NCBI GenBank assembly: GCA_033391075.1
Contig: JAWPMV010000001.1
Location: forward strand, 4,712,001-4,776,000
Source of the DNA: Bacteroidia bacterium
GTDB lineage: Bacteria > Bacteroidota > Bacteroidia > J057
DNA: 64,000 bases
Direction of reading: 5' to 3'
The notes beneath the pieces were generated by a model. It was not told the origin of the DNA, made no database searches, and worked only from the letters and a program-made list of their open reading frames with translations. A program made the translations under genes and the position numbers. This document shows positions 8,885-18,200 of the stretch, piece by piece (the stretch's first letter is position 1; each line of letters begins with the position of its first letter).

Positions 8885-11800
8885 ATGGTAAACAACAAAC
8901 GCTTCTTCCTTTGGTGTTGTTTGTTATGGCTCAGCCTCAGCGGACTGCTAGCTCAGCAATCGGTACTAATGGTAAGTGGTCAGGATCCCTCCTCCATCAA
9001 TCCGGGGGATCAGGCTATTCTTACTGCTCTTCAAAACTCAGGCTACACAGTAACTGTTAAAGGCGGTCCTAATACGCCAACTTCAGCAGCAGATGCTAAT
9101 GGAGTTGATTTGGTATTTATTTCGGCTACCGCCGACCCCACCGGCATAGGAAATACCTTTGCTAATGTAGCTACTCCTGTAATCGTAAGTCAGTCCTATA
9201 TCTATGATGATATGGGCATGACGGATCATACGGCCCAACATGATTATGGGATTGCTCAAAATGCAAGATGGGCACAAATTACGGCCCCTAATCATCCCAT
9301 CGCACAATCATTGACAGGAATAGAAGCCTTAACAACTGCTCGCGCAGATCTTAGATGGGGAGATCCTTCTAATGATGCGGATAAAATAGCTCGTTTGGGA
9401 GTATATGGCAGTCGATATGCTGTATTTTCCTATGATACAGGAGATAATATGGTAGGTATGCAAGCCCCAGCCCCTCGAATTGGTTTGCACATGGATACCT
9501 GGACCAGTACACATAGCACGAATGCAGGTTGGACGCTTTTCAATCAGGCCGTCAGCTATGCTACTGCAAATAGTACCACTAGCTGTACTGCAGATGCAGG
9601 GAGTCTTACGATCGATCAAAGTCCACTAAGCCTTGTTAATGGCTCTGCTACCGTTTCAGCTACGCCGGATGGAAATATTCATATCCCTCATGGATATTCA
9701 GTCATATATGTGCTGAGTAGAGGTCAAAACCTGGTATTGGAACAGGCCAATAGTACTCCTGATTTTACGGTTACAGGTACAGGGCTTTACACCATTCACA
9801 CACTTGTTTATGATGCGGACCCACACTCTCCCGATTTTGCAGATTTGAGCTTAATTCAATTTGGAACGACTACAGGTGCAGATGCTTTAAATTACATCAA
9901 TACTGCGGGAATTTGTGCTTCTCTGGATGTTGCAGGTGCTCCTGTGCATGTAAATGGATGTACGGCTGACGCTGGTACCCTCACCATAGATAATGACCCG
10001 GTTGATTTGGTCAACGGTTCGGCACACATTAGTGCTACCCCTGATGGAAACATTCACGTCCCTCATGGATATTCGGTTATTTACGTCCTTACCAGTGGAA
10101 CTAATCTGGTAATTGAGCAAGTAAATACTCATCCTTCTTTTACCGTTGCCAATCCTGGACTTTACACCATCCATACACTGGTATATGATGCGGATGCTCA
10201 TTCTCCAGACTTCCTCGATCTATCTGTGGTAGTCCCTGGAACAACAACAGGAGGTGATGTTTTGGGGATTATAAATTCAAATGGGATTTGTGCCTCTCTC
10301 GTTGTTGCGGGCGCCCCGGTTAATGTAAATGCGTCATGTACGGCGGATGCAGGAACACTGACCATAGATCAGGACCCAGTTGTTCTGGCGAATGGTAGTG
10401 CAACGGTTTCAGCTACGCCGGATGGAAACATCAATATTCCTGCGGGATACTCTTCCCTCTTTGTATTGACCTCTGGAAGCAATCTTATAATAGAACAAGT
10501 TGGAGCCAATCCTTCTTTCACCGTAAACGCAGCTGGACTTTACACCATCCATACCCTCGTATATGATGGCGATCCAAACTCTCCCAATTTCCTTGACCTT
10601 TCTGTAGTAGTGCCCGGAACTACGACCGGTGGTGATGTGCTGGGAATTGTTACAACAAATGGACTTTGCGCTTCACTCGACGTAGCAGGTGCTCCGGTTC
10701 ATGTAAATGATTGCGAAGCGGATGCTGGAACTTTGACTATCGATCAGGATCCAGTTGTTCTGGCGAATGGTAGTGCAATGGTTTCAGCTACGCCGGATGG
10801 AAACATCAATATCCCTAGTGGATACTCTTCCCTCTTCGTATTGACCTCTGGAAGTAATCTGGTAATCGAGCAGGTTTCTGCTAATCCTTCTTTCACCGTA
10901 AACGCAGCCGGACTTTACACCATCCATACCCTCGTATATGATGGCGATCCAAACTCTCCAAACTTCCTCGATCTTTCTGTGGTAGTACCCGGAACAACTA
11001 CGGGTGGAGATGTACTCGGAATCGTAAGTGCAAATGGACTGTGCGCTTCACTCGACGTAGCAGGTGCTCCGGTTCATGTGAATGACTGCGAAGCGGATGC
11101 TGGAACTTTGACTATCGATCAGGACCCAGTGGTTCTGGCGAATGGTAGTGCGACTGTTTCAGCTACGCCGGATGGAAACATCAATATTCCTGCGGGATAC
11201 TCTTCCTTATTTGTACTCACAAGCGGTTCAAATCTGATAATAGAACAAGTTGGAGCCAATCCTTCTTTCACCGTAAACGTAGCCGGACTTTACACCATCC
11301 ATACACTCGTATATGATGGCGATCCAAACTCTCCAAATTTCCTCGATCTTTCTGTAGTAGTTCCCGGAACAACTACGGGTGGGGATGTGCTGGGAATTGT
11401 TACTACAAATGGACTTTGTGCAAGTCTGGATGTGGCGGGTGCTCCGGTTCATGTGAATGACTGCGAAGCGGATGCGGGAACCCTGACTATCGATCAGGAC
11501 CCAGTTGTTCTGGCGAATGGTAGTGCGACTGTTTCGGCTACACCGGATGGAAATATCAATATCCCAAGTGGATATTCTTCAATCTTTGTATTGACCTCTG
11601 GAAGTAATCTGGTAATCGAGCAGGTTTCTGCTAATCCTTCTTTCACCGTAAACGCAGCCGGACTTTACACCATCCATACCCTCGTATATGATGGCGATCC
11701 AAACTCTCCAAACTTCCTCGATCTTTCTGTGGTAGTACCCGGAACAACTACGGGTGGGGATGTACTCGGAATCGTAAGTGCAAATGGACTGTGCGCTTCA

Positions 11801-14800
11801 CTCGACGTAGCAGGTGCTCCGGTTCATGTAAATGATTGCGAAGCGGATGCTGGAACTTTGACTATCGATCAGGATCCAGTTGTTCTGGCGAATGGTAGTG
11901 CGACTGTTTCGGCTACACCGGATGGAAATATCAATATTCCTAGTGGATACTCTTCCTTATTTGTACTCACAAGCGGTTCAAATCTGATAATAGAACAAGT
12001 AGGAGCCAATCCTTCTTTTACCGTAAACACAGCTGGACTTTACACCATCCATACCCTCGTATATGATGGCGATCCTAACTCTCCTAACTTCCTCGATCTT
12101 TCAGTAGTAGTGCCCGGAACTACGACCGGTGGGGATGTACTCGGAATCGTAACTGCAAATGGACTGTGTGCTTCACTCGACGTAGCGGGTGCTCCCGTTC
12201 ATGTGAATGACTGCGAAGCGGATGCAGGAACACTGACTATAGATCAGGACCCAGTTGTCCTGGCGAATGGTAGTGCGACTGTTTCAGCTACGCCGAATGG
12301 AAACATCAATATCCCTAGTGGATACTCTTCCATCTTCGTATTGACCTCTGGAAGCAATCTTATAATAGAACAAGTTGGAGCCAATCCTTCTTTCACCGTA
12401 AACGCAGCTGGACTTTACACCATCCATACCCTCGTATATGATGGCGATCCGAATTCTTCCAACTTCCTTGATCTTTCAGTAGTAGTTCCTGGAACAACTA
12501 CGGGTGGGGATGTACTCGGAATCGTAACTGCAAATGGACTGTGTGCTTCGCTTGATGTAGCGGGTGCTCCCGTTCATGTGAATGACTGCGAAGCGGATGC
12601 AGGAACACTGACTATAGATCAGGACCCAGTTGTTCTGGCGAATGGTAGTGCGACTGTTTCAGCTACGCCGAATGGAAACATCAATATCCCTAGTGGATAC
12701 TCTTCCATCTTCGTATTGACCTCTGGAAGTAATCTTGTAATCGAGCAAGTTTCTGCTAATCCCTCTTTCACAGTTACCTCTTCCGGACTATATACCATCC
12801 ATACCCTCGTATATGATGGCGATCCAAACTCTCCAAACTTCCTCGATCTTTCTGTGGTAGTACCCGGAACAACTACGGGTGGAGATGTACTCGGAATCGT
12901 AAGTGCAAATGGACTGTGCGCTTCACTCGACGTAGCAGGTGCTCCGGTTCATGTGAATGATTGCGAAGCGGATGCTGGAACTTTGACTATCGATCAGGAT
13001 CCAGTTGTTCTGGCGAATGGTAGTGCAACGGTTTCAGCTACGCCGAATGGAAACATCAATATCCCTAGTGGATACTCTTCCATCTTCGTATTGACCTCTG
13101 GAAGTAATCTTGTAATCGAGCAGGTTTCTGCTAATCCTTCTTTCACAGTTACCTCTTCCGGACTATATACCATCCATACCCTCGTATATGATGGCGATCC
13201 AAACTCTCCAAACTTCCTCGATCTTTCTGTGGTAGTACCCGGAACAACTACGGGTGGAGATGTACTCGGAATCGTAAGTGCAAATGGACTGTGCGCTTCA
13301 CTCGACGTAGCAGGTGCTCCGGTTCATGTGAATGACTGCGAAGCGGATGCTGGAACCCTGACTATCGATCAGGACCCAGTTGTTCTGGCGAATGGTAGTG
13401 CGACTGTTTCAGCTACGCCGAATGGAAACATCAATATTCCAAGCGGATACTCATCCTTATTTGTACTCACAAGCGGTTCAAATCTGATAATAGAACAAGT
13501 AGGAGCCAATCCTTCTTTTACCGTAAACACAGCTGGACTTTACACCATCCATACCCTCGTATATGATGGCGATTCTAACTCTCCTAACTTCCTCGATCTT
13601 TCAGTAGTAGTGCCCGGAACAACTACCGGTGGGGATGTGCTGGGAATTGTTACAGCAAATGGACTGTGTGCTTCACTCGATGTCGCAGGTGCGCCGGTTC
13701 ATGTGAATGACTGTAGTGCGGATGCGGGGACACTGACTATTGATCATGATCCCGTAAGCCTGGATAATGGTTCTACAACTGTTTCGGCAACTCCAGACGG
13801 CAACATCAATGTGCCAGCTGGATACTCAGTGCTTTATGTACTCACTTCCGGACAGAACCTTGTAATCGAGCAAGTAAATACTAGTCCTGACTTCGTGGTA
13901 AATGCTGCAGGTTTGTATACCATCCATACCCTGGTATATGATGGCGACCCCAGCTCTCCAAACTTCCTTGACCTTTCGGTTGTTGTGCCTGGTACTACTA
14001 CCGGGGGAGATGTGCGGGGAATTGTGGCAGCGAATGGCCTATGTGCAAGTTTAGATGTAGCAGGTGCTCCTGTCCATGTCAATGAAGCCTGTACAGCTGA
14101 TGCAGGCGCTATTCGCCCTGATCAATTGCTGGTATTCATTCCAAGAAATGACACCGTAAATATCAGTGCTACGCCTCTAGGAAATGCAAATGTTCCTGCC
14201 GGATATTCAACGCTATATGTATTGACGCGTGGATTAGGACTGACGACTGAAGCAGTGAGCGCGACCCCAGATTTTGATATCAGCAGGCCCGGTTTATACA
14301 GAATCCATACTTTGATCTATGATGCGGATCCAAATTCTGCGAATTTCCTTGATCTGAGCGTAGTTCAATTTGGAACAACGACAGGAGTTGATGTAGTAAA
14401 TCTCATTACTGCCAACGGAATTTGTGCCAGCCTGGATGTCAGAGGTGCCATCACCTTTGCCCTTCGAAGTTTCTCCTTTGGACATTTCAATGCCCTCAAC
14501 AGCTTTGAAGAAGTTGAACTTTCCTGGTCAGCAGAAAATGCCGTAGCCGGAGCGACCTATATCCTCGAAAGAAGCCAGGATGGAGTAGTATTTCAGCAAG
14601 TGGCCAAGATTGTTGAAGAAAAAGAAGAAGGAGAATCCAGCCACAAGGTTATGGATAGCAATCCTATGGAAGGATTCACTACCTACCGATTGAGAGTGAT
14701 CGATAGTAGAGGTCAGACGATTGAAACTGAAGAAGAAGTTCTCTTTGTAGAATTGACTTCCTCAATAAGTATAAGTGCTTATCCGAATCCAGTCCTATCA

Positions 14801-15016
14801 AGACTGAATGTGCGCCGTAATGACAATCAGGAGCTGGATTTATATGCCAAGCTCATTGATTTGACAGGTAGAGAAGTACAGAAAACTGAGCAGGTACTAA
14901 GGCCTGGCGGAAGTCTTGAAATCAATATGGATCGTGTTCCTGAAGGATTCTATCAGCTGATTCTGACAGATTTCACAGGCAAGGTGATCAATATTCAAAA
15001 GATTCATAAAAGATAG
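8885..15016 (+). CDS. Giant secreted repeat protein (13 x ~125 residues) with T9SS type A signal
   Basis: A 2043-residue protein. A signal peptide (to ~LLAQQ) is followed by a ~210-residue N-terminal domain (VLMVSGQDPSSINPGDQAIL, VDLVFISAT, PVIVSQSYIYDDMGM, GNTF) that resembles a flavodoxin-like/ThuA-type alpha-beta sandwich. Residues ~234-1855 hold thirteen repeats of about 125 residues. Each begins C-x-ADAGTLTID, contains SATPDGNINIPSGYS, a LFVLTSG strand, GLYTIHTLVYDGDP, FLDLSVVVPGTTTGGD and GLCASLDVAGAPVHVN; the two cysteines per unit suggest a disulphide. The end has an FnIII-like strand set and a type A sorting domain (AYPNPVLSRLNV, LIDLTGREV, VPEGFYQLIL). It is probably a long extracellular stalk or adhesin; the ligand is unknown. 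Strong terminators follow. Confidence 0.88.
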   Translation: MVNNKRFFLWCCLLWLSLSGLLAQQSVLMVSGQDPSSINPGDQAILTALQNSGYTVTVKGGPNTPTSAADANGVDLVFISATADPTGIGNTFANVATPVIVSQSYIYDDMGMTDHTAQHDYGIAQNARWAQITAPNHPIAQSLTGIEALTTARADLRWGDPSNDADKIARLGVYGSRYAVFSYDTGDNMVGMQAPAPRIGLHMDTWTSTHSTNAGWTLFNQAVSYATANSTTSCTADAGSLTIDQSPLSLVNGSATVSATPDGNIHIPHGYSVIYVLSRGQNLVLEQANSTPDFTVTGTGLYTIHTLVYDADPHSPDFADLSLIQFGTTTGADALNYINTAGICASLDVAGAPVHVNGCTADAGTLTIDNDPVDLVNGSAHISATPDGNIHVPHGYSVIYVLTSGTNLVIEQVNTHPSFTVANPGLYTIHTLVYDADAHSPDFLDLSVVVPGTTTGGDVLGIINSNGICASLVVAGAPVNVNASCTADAGTLTIDQDPVVLANGSATVSATPDGNINIPAGYSSLFVLTSGSNLIIEQVGANPSFTVNAAGLYTIHTLVYDGDPNSPNFLDLSVVVPGTTTGGDVLGIVTTNGLCASLDVAGAPVHVNDCEADAGTLTIDQDPVVLANGSAMVSATPDGNINIPSGYSSLFVLTSGSNLVIEQVSANPSFTVNAAGLYTIHTLVYDGDPNSPNFLDLSVVVPGTTTGGDVLGIVSANGLCASLDVAGAPVHVNDCEADAGTLTIDQDPVVLANGSATVSATPDGNINIPAGYSSLFVLTSGSNLIIEQVGANPSFTVNVAGLYTIHTLVYDGDPNSPNFLDLSVVVPGTTTGGDVLGIVTTNGLCASLDVAGAPVHVNDCEADAGTLTIDQDPVVLANGSATVSATPDGNINIPSGYSSIFVLTSGSNLVIEQVSANPSFTVNAAGLYTIHTLVYDGDPNSPNFLDLSVVVPGTTTGGDVLGIVSANGLCASLDVAGAPVHVNDCEADAGTLTIDQDPVVLANGSATVSATPDGNINIPSGYSSLFVLTSGSNLIIEQVGANPSFTVNTAGLYTIHTLVYDGDPNSPNFLDLSVVVPGTTTGGDVLGIVTANGLCASLDVAGAPVHVNDCEADAGTLTIDQDPVVLANGSATVSATPNGNINIPSGYSSIFVLTSGSNLIIEQVGANPSFTVNAAGLYTIHTLVYDGDPNSSNFLDLSVVVPGTTTGGDVLGIVTANGLCASLDVAGAPVHVNDCEADAGTLTIDQDPVVLANGSATVSATPNGNINIPSGYSSIFVLTSGSNLVIEQVSANPSFTVTSSGLYTIHTLVYDGDPNSPNFLDLSVVVPGTTTGGDVLGIVSANGLCASLDVAGAPVHVNDCEADAGTLTIDQDPVVLANGSATVSATPNGNINIPSGYSSIFVLTSGSNLVIEQVSANPSFTVTSSGLYTIHTLVYDGDPNSPNFLDLSVVVPGTTTGGDVLGIVSANGLCASLDVAGAPVHVNDCEADAGTLTIDQDPVVLANGSATVSATPNGNINIPSGYSSLFVLTSGSNLIIEQVGANPSFTVNTAGLYTIHTLVYDGDSNSPNFLDLSVVVPGTTTGGDVLGIVTANGLCASLDVAGAPVHVNDCSADAGTLTIDHDPVSLDNGSTTVSATPDGNINVPAGYSVLYVLTSGQNLVIEQVNTSPDFVVNAAGLYTIHTLVYDGDPSSPNFLDLSVVVPGTTTGGDVRGIVAANGLCASLDVAGAPVHVNEACTADAGAIRPDQLLVFIPRNDTVNISATPLGNANVPAGYSTLYVLTRGLGLTTEAVSATPDFDISRPGLYRIHTLIYDADPNSANFLDLSVVQFGTTTGVDVVNLITANGICASLDVRGAITFALRSFSFGHFNALNSFEEVELSWSAENAVAGATYILERSQDGVVFQQVAKIVEEKEEGESSHKVMDSNPMEGFTTYRLRVIDSRGQTIETEEEVLFVELTSSISISAYPNPVLSRLNVRRNDNQELDLYAKLIDLTGREVQKTEQVLRPGGSLEINMDRVPEGFYQLILTDFTGKVINIQKIHKR
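9584..14455 (+). repeat. Thirteen tandem ~375-bp coding repeats
   Basis: The first Cys codon of successive units lies at 9584, 9959, 10337, 10712, 11087, 11462, 11837, 12212, 12587, 12962, 13337, 13712 and 14090. The spacing is 375 bp except for two 378-bp steps. Units 3-11 are nearly identical at DNA level, while the outer units (1, 2, 12, 13) are more diverged, as expected if recent duplication and gene conversion act on the centre of the array. Confidence 0.95.
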
Positions 15017-15026
15017 TAAGCAGATT

Positions 15027-15062
15027 GGATGAGGTTCTCTTTGGGGAGTCTCATCCTTTTTT
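15027..15062 (+). terminator. Terminator after giant repeat gene
   Basis: GGATGAG and CTCATCC form a stem with an extended, partly paired loop, followed by six T. It lies 10 bp after the stop codon. Confidence 0.8.
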
Positions 15063-15090
15063 GAAAAATATAATTTTTCTAAGTCTCTGG

Positions 15091-15123
15091 GATCGATACT
15101 GATTTTTCAGTATCGGTCTTTTA
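15091..15123 (+). terminator. Second terminator-like hairpin
   Basis: GATCGATACTGA and TCAGTATCGGTC pair over 12 bp with one G-U wobble around a short T loop, followed by TTTT. It backs up the terminator 30 bp upstream. Confidence 0.65.
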
Positions 15124-15294
15124 GTTTAAAAAAGGCTCCATTCCTATCACAAGAGCTTCTATTGTAGGTAAATCCTTCTGTTCATCCTCAAATTTTTCCC
15201 ATTAATCCTTTTCTTCAAGAATTACAACATTTCGTATTTACTTTTAAGATGATCACATATACCAATTAGGTTTTAGCGTTATACTATTCTATAG

Positions 15295-18200
15295 ATGGGG
15301 TTTATTAAAATAGGGAAGCTCAAGATGCTTCTTGTTCTCTTATTTGTCTCTGCTTCAGCTTTTACGCCACTTTTAATGCCGCCTCCGGGTCTGACTCAGG
15401 CCAAGGCAATCGGGAAATTCCTCAATGGCAATTTTCCCAGCAATGTTCCTACGGGAGCTGTTAATCTAAATCCTGCTTTTCCCAATATTAGTTTTGACAG
15501 CCCACTTACCTGGGCCACTCATCCCAATGACAATAAGATCTTTGTTGGCCAAAGAGATGGAAAGGTATTTTATTTTACGGATGATGAGAATGTCAATACC
15601 AAGACTTCCTTCATTGATTTGAGTTCAGAGGTCGGCATCGTGTGGGACGGAGGATTTCTCGGTTTCGCCTTTCACCCCAACTTTGGACAGGCAGGAGCGA
15701 CTGGTAGGAACTACTTTTTCGTCTACTATTCTACTCCCGATATTAATGGGGTAAATGATAGTCCTACCCCTCAAAGGTGTCCGCAAGATGCCCTCTATGA
15801 TGGTGCCTATCTGGTCTTACAACGCTATGAAGTTTTCGATGGAACCTTAAATGTTGACCTCAGCAAAACCATAGATATGTTTCGGGTCAGGCTGTACAAT
15901 TCTACCCATAGAGGCGGGGGATTGGTTTTTGGTAATGATGGATTCCTCTACCTGACCACCGGAGATCAGGCTCAACATAGTACCTCCCAGAATCTAAGTA
16001 CCAATCTGGACGGTGGAGTCCTACGCCTGGATGTAGATATGGACGCTACGAAAAGTCATGCCCCGACCTATTTAATGCCCAAAGATTTACCACGAGCACC
16101 GGATGAAACCAGTGGGAACGGCTATTTCATTCCCAATGATAATCCCTTCAATGGCCAGGCAAATGTCTTTGAAGAGTATTATACCATCGGACATAGAAAT
16201 CCACACAGAATGACCAAGGACCGCCTTACCGGAACCATGTACATTGGTGAAATTGGTTCAAATAAACATGAAGAAATCAACATCGTTCAGAAAGGAAAGA
16301 ACTATGGATGGCCCGTTTGGGAAGGCCCACAGGCACATAATGTCTGTACCAACCAACTCTATCCCGGTACGACCCATGAACTTCCCCTGACCGCATTTCC
16401 TCGATCAGTAGCAAACTCTATTACCGGAGGATATGTATATCGGGGTAGCGCCATACCTTCCCTTTACGGCAAATATATTTGTGGAGACTACGGCAATGGA
16501 GATGAAATTTGGTCCGTAGATACCGGAAGTGGGGCCTATACTCAATTGACAAGTACTAACGACCCTATCTCCTTCGGGGAGGATAAAAATGGAGAACTTT
16601 ATGTGCTCCGTTTGGGCAACAATCGTCAATTGCTACGTTTGGAACAAGATGGAGGCAGCTTCAATCCGCCAGCTACCCTCTCAGCAACAGGAGCATTTTC
16701 AGATTTAGCTAATCTGACTCCCTCAGATGGAGTTATTCCTTATGGGATGTATGAATCTTTCTGGTCCGATGGCGCAATCAAAAAGCGTTGGCTAGCTATC
16801 CCGAATAATGGTAGCCATAATAATCCGGATGAGCAGATTGCCTATGAGGAAAATGGGGAATGGGTTTTCCCGGAAGGAGCTGTTTTGATTAAACATTTTG
16901 AGTTGCCGATAGACGAAAGTAATCCTTCGATTACGAAAAGGCTGGAAACTCGCTTTACCGTCATGACCAATACGGGGGAAATTTATGGCCTTAGCTATAA
17001 ATGGCGAGCGGATAATTCGGATGCTGATCTTCTGAGCAGTAGTTTGGATGAAAATATTACAATAACGACCCCCTCTGGAACCCGTAACCAGACCTGGCAT
17101 TATCCCAGCAGATCAGAATGTCTGACCTGCCACAATGATGCAGTTGGAGGGACTCTTGGTTTACGAACTCGTTACCTCAACAATAATATTACCTATCCGA
17201 GCACTGGTATAAATGCCAATCAACTGGTAACCTTTAGTGCCCTGGGCATAATTCCGGAAAGTATCACGGATGCAGATGTAGCCACTCTTCCCAGCAATGC
17301 CAGCCAGGGTGATCCCAATGCGGATCTTGAAACAAGAGCGCGTTCCTATCTGGATTTGAACTGTGGTTACTGCCACAGACCGGGAACAGGAAATAGAGCT
17401 GTCTTTGATGCCAGAATCAATACGCCGCTCTATCTCTCCAATCTATTCACTGATCAATTGAATCAGAGTCTCGGGATTCCGGGAGAAATGGTGATCAAAG
17501 CCGGCGATGTGAGTCGTTCCGTTTTGTACCAAAGATTGCATAGCAATGATCCCGCGATTATGATGCCTCCTTTAGCCAAAGGGGAAATAGATGAAGCTGG
17601 TTCGGCCCTCATAGCCGAGTGGATCGGCAATCTTGATCCGGAGACTACAGAAAATTGTGAGCCGACCAATGTCAGCCTCCACAAATCTGCTACTCAGTCC
17701 TCTACCTATCCATCCGCTACGTATAATTTCGATGCGTCCAATGCCATCGATGGAAATAATAATGGAGATGATGCCGATAATACCATCACGCACACCAATA
17801 ATGAGGCGAATGCCTGGTGGGAAGTCGATTTGGGCGCTGTGTATACCCTCAGTGGTATAAAACTTTGGAACCGGACCGACTGCTGCGCCAATCGACTTTC
17901 CAATTTTTACGTCATCAGTTCTCCTGTACCTTTCACTTCTCAAAATCTCAATACGACCCTCGCTCAGGCAGGAGTAAGTTCCGTATTGTATAGTGGTACG
18001 GCTGGTAGAGAAAGCTTTATCGATATCAATGCAGATGCTCGCTATGTACGGGTTCAGTTGGCTGGAACGGGCATCCTGACCATCGCCGAAGCAGAAGTCA
18101 TGGGATGTGCTGTTCAGGGTAATGGCCTGAGCGGAAATTATTTCGACAATAATGATTTCACTAATCCGGTCTTTGAAAGAGAGGATCCTGTCATCGATTT

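Noticed and set aside
10711-13711. Reverse-strand ORFs inside the repeat gene
   Set aside because: They are shadows of the periodic codon usage in the forward gene and recur with the 375-bp period.
9584-14455. Regular 375-bp repeats considered as a CRISPR-like or satellite array
   Set aside because: The units are in-frame, coding and without spacers; they belong to one continuous 2043-codon gene.
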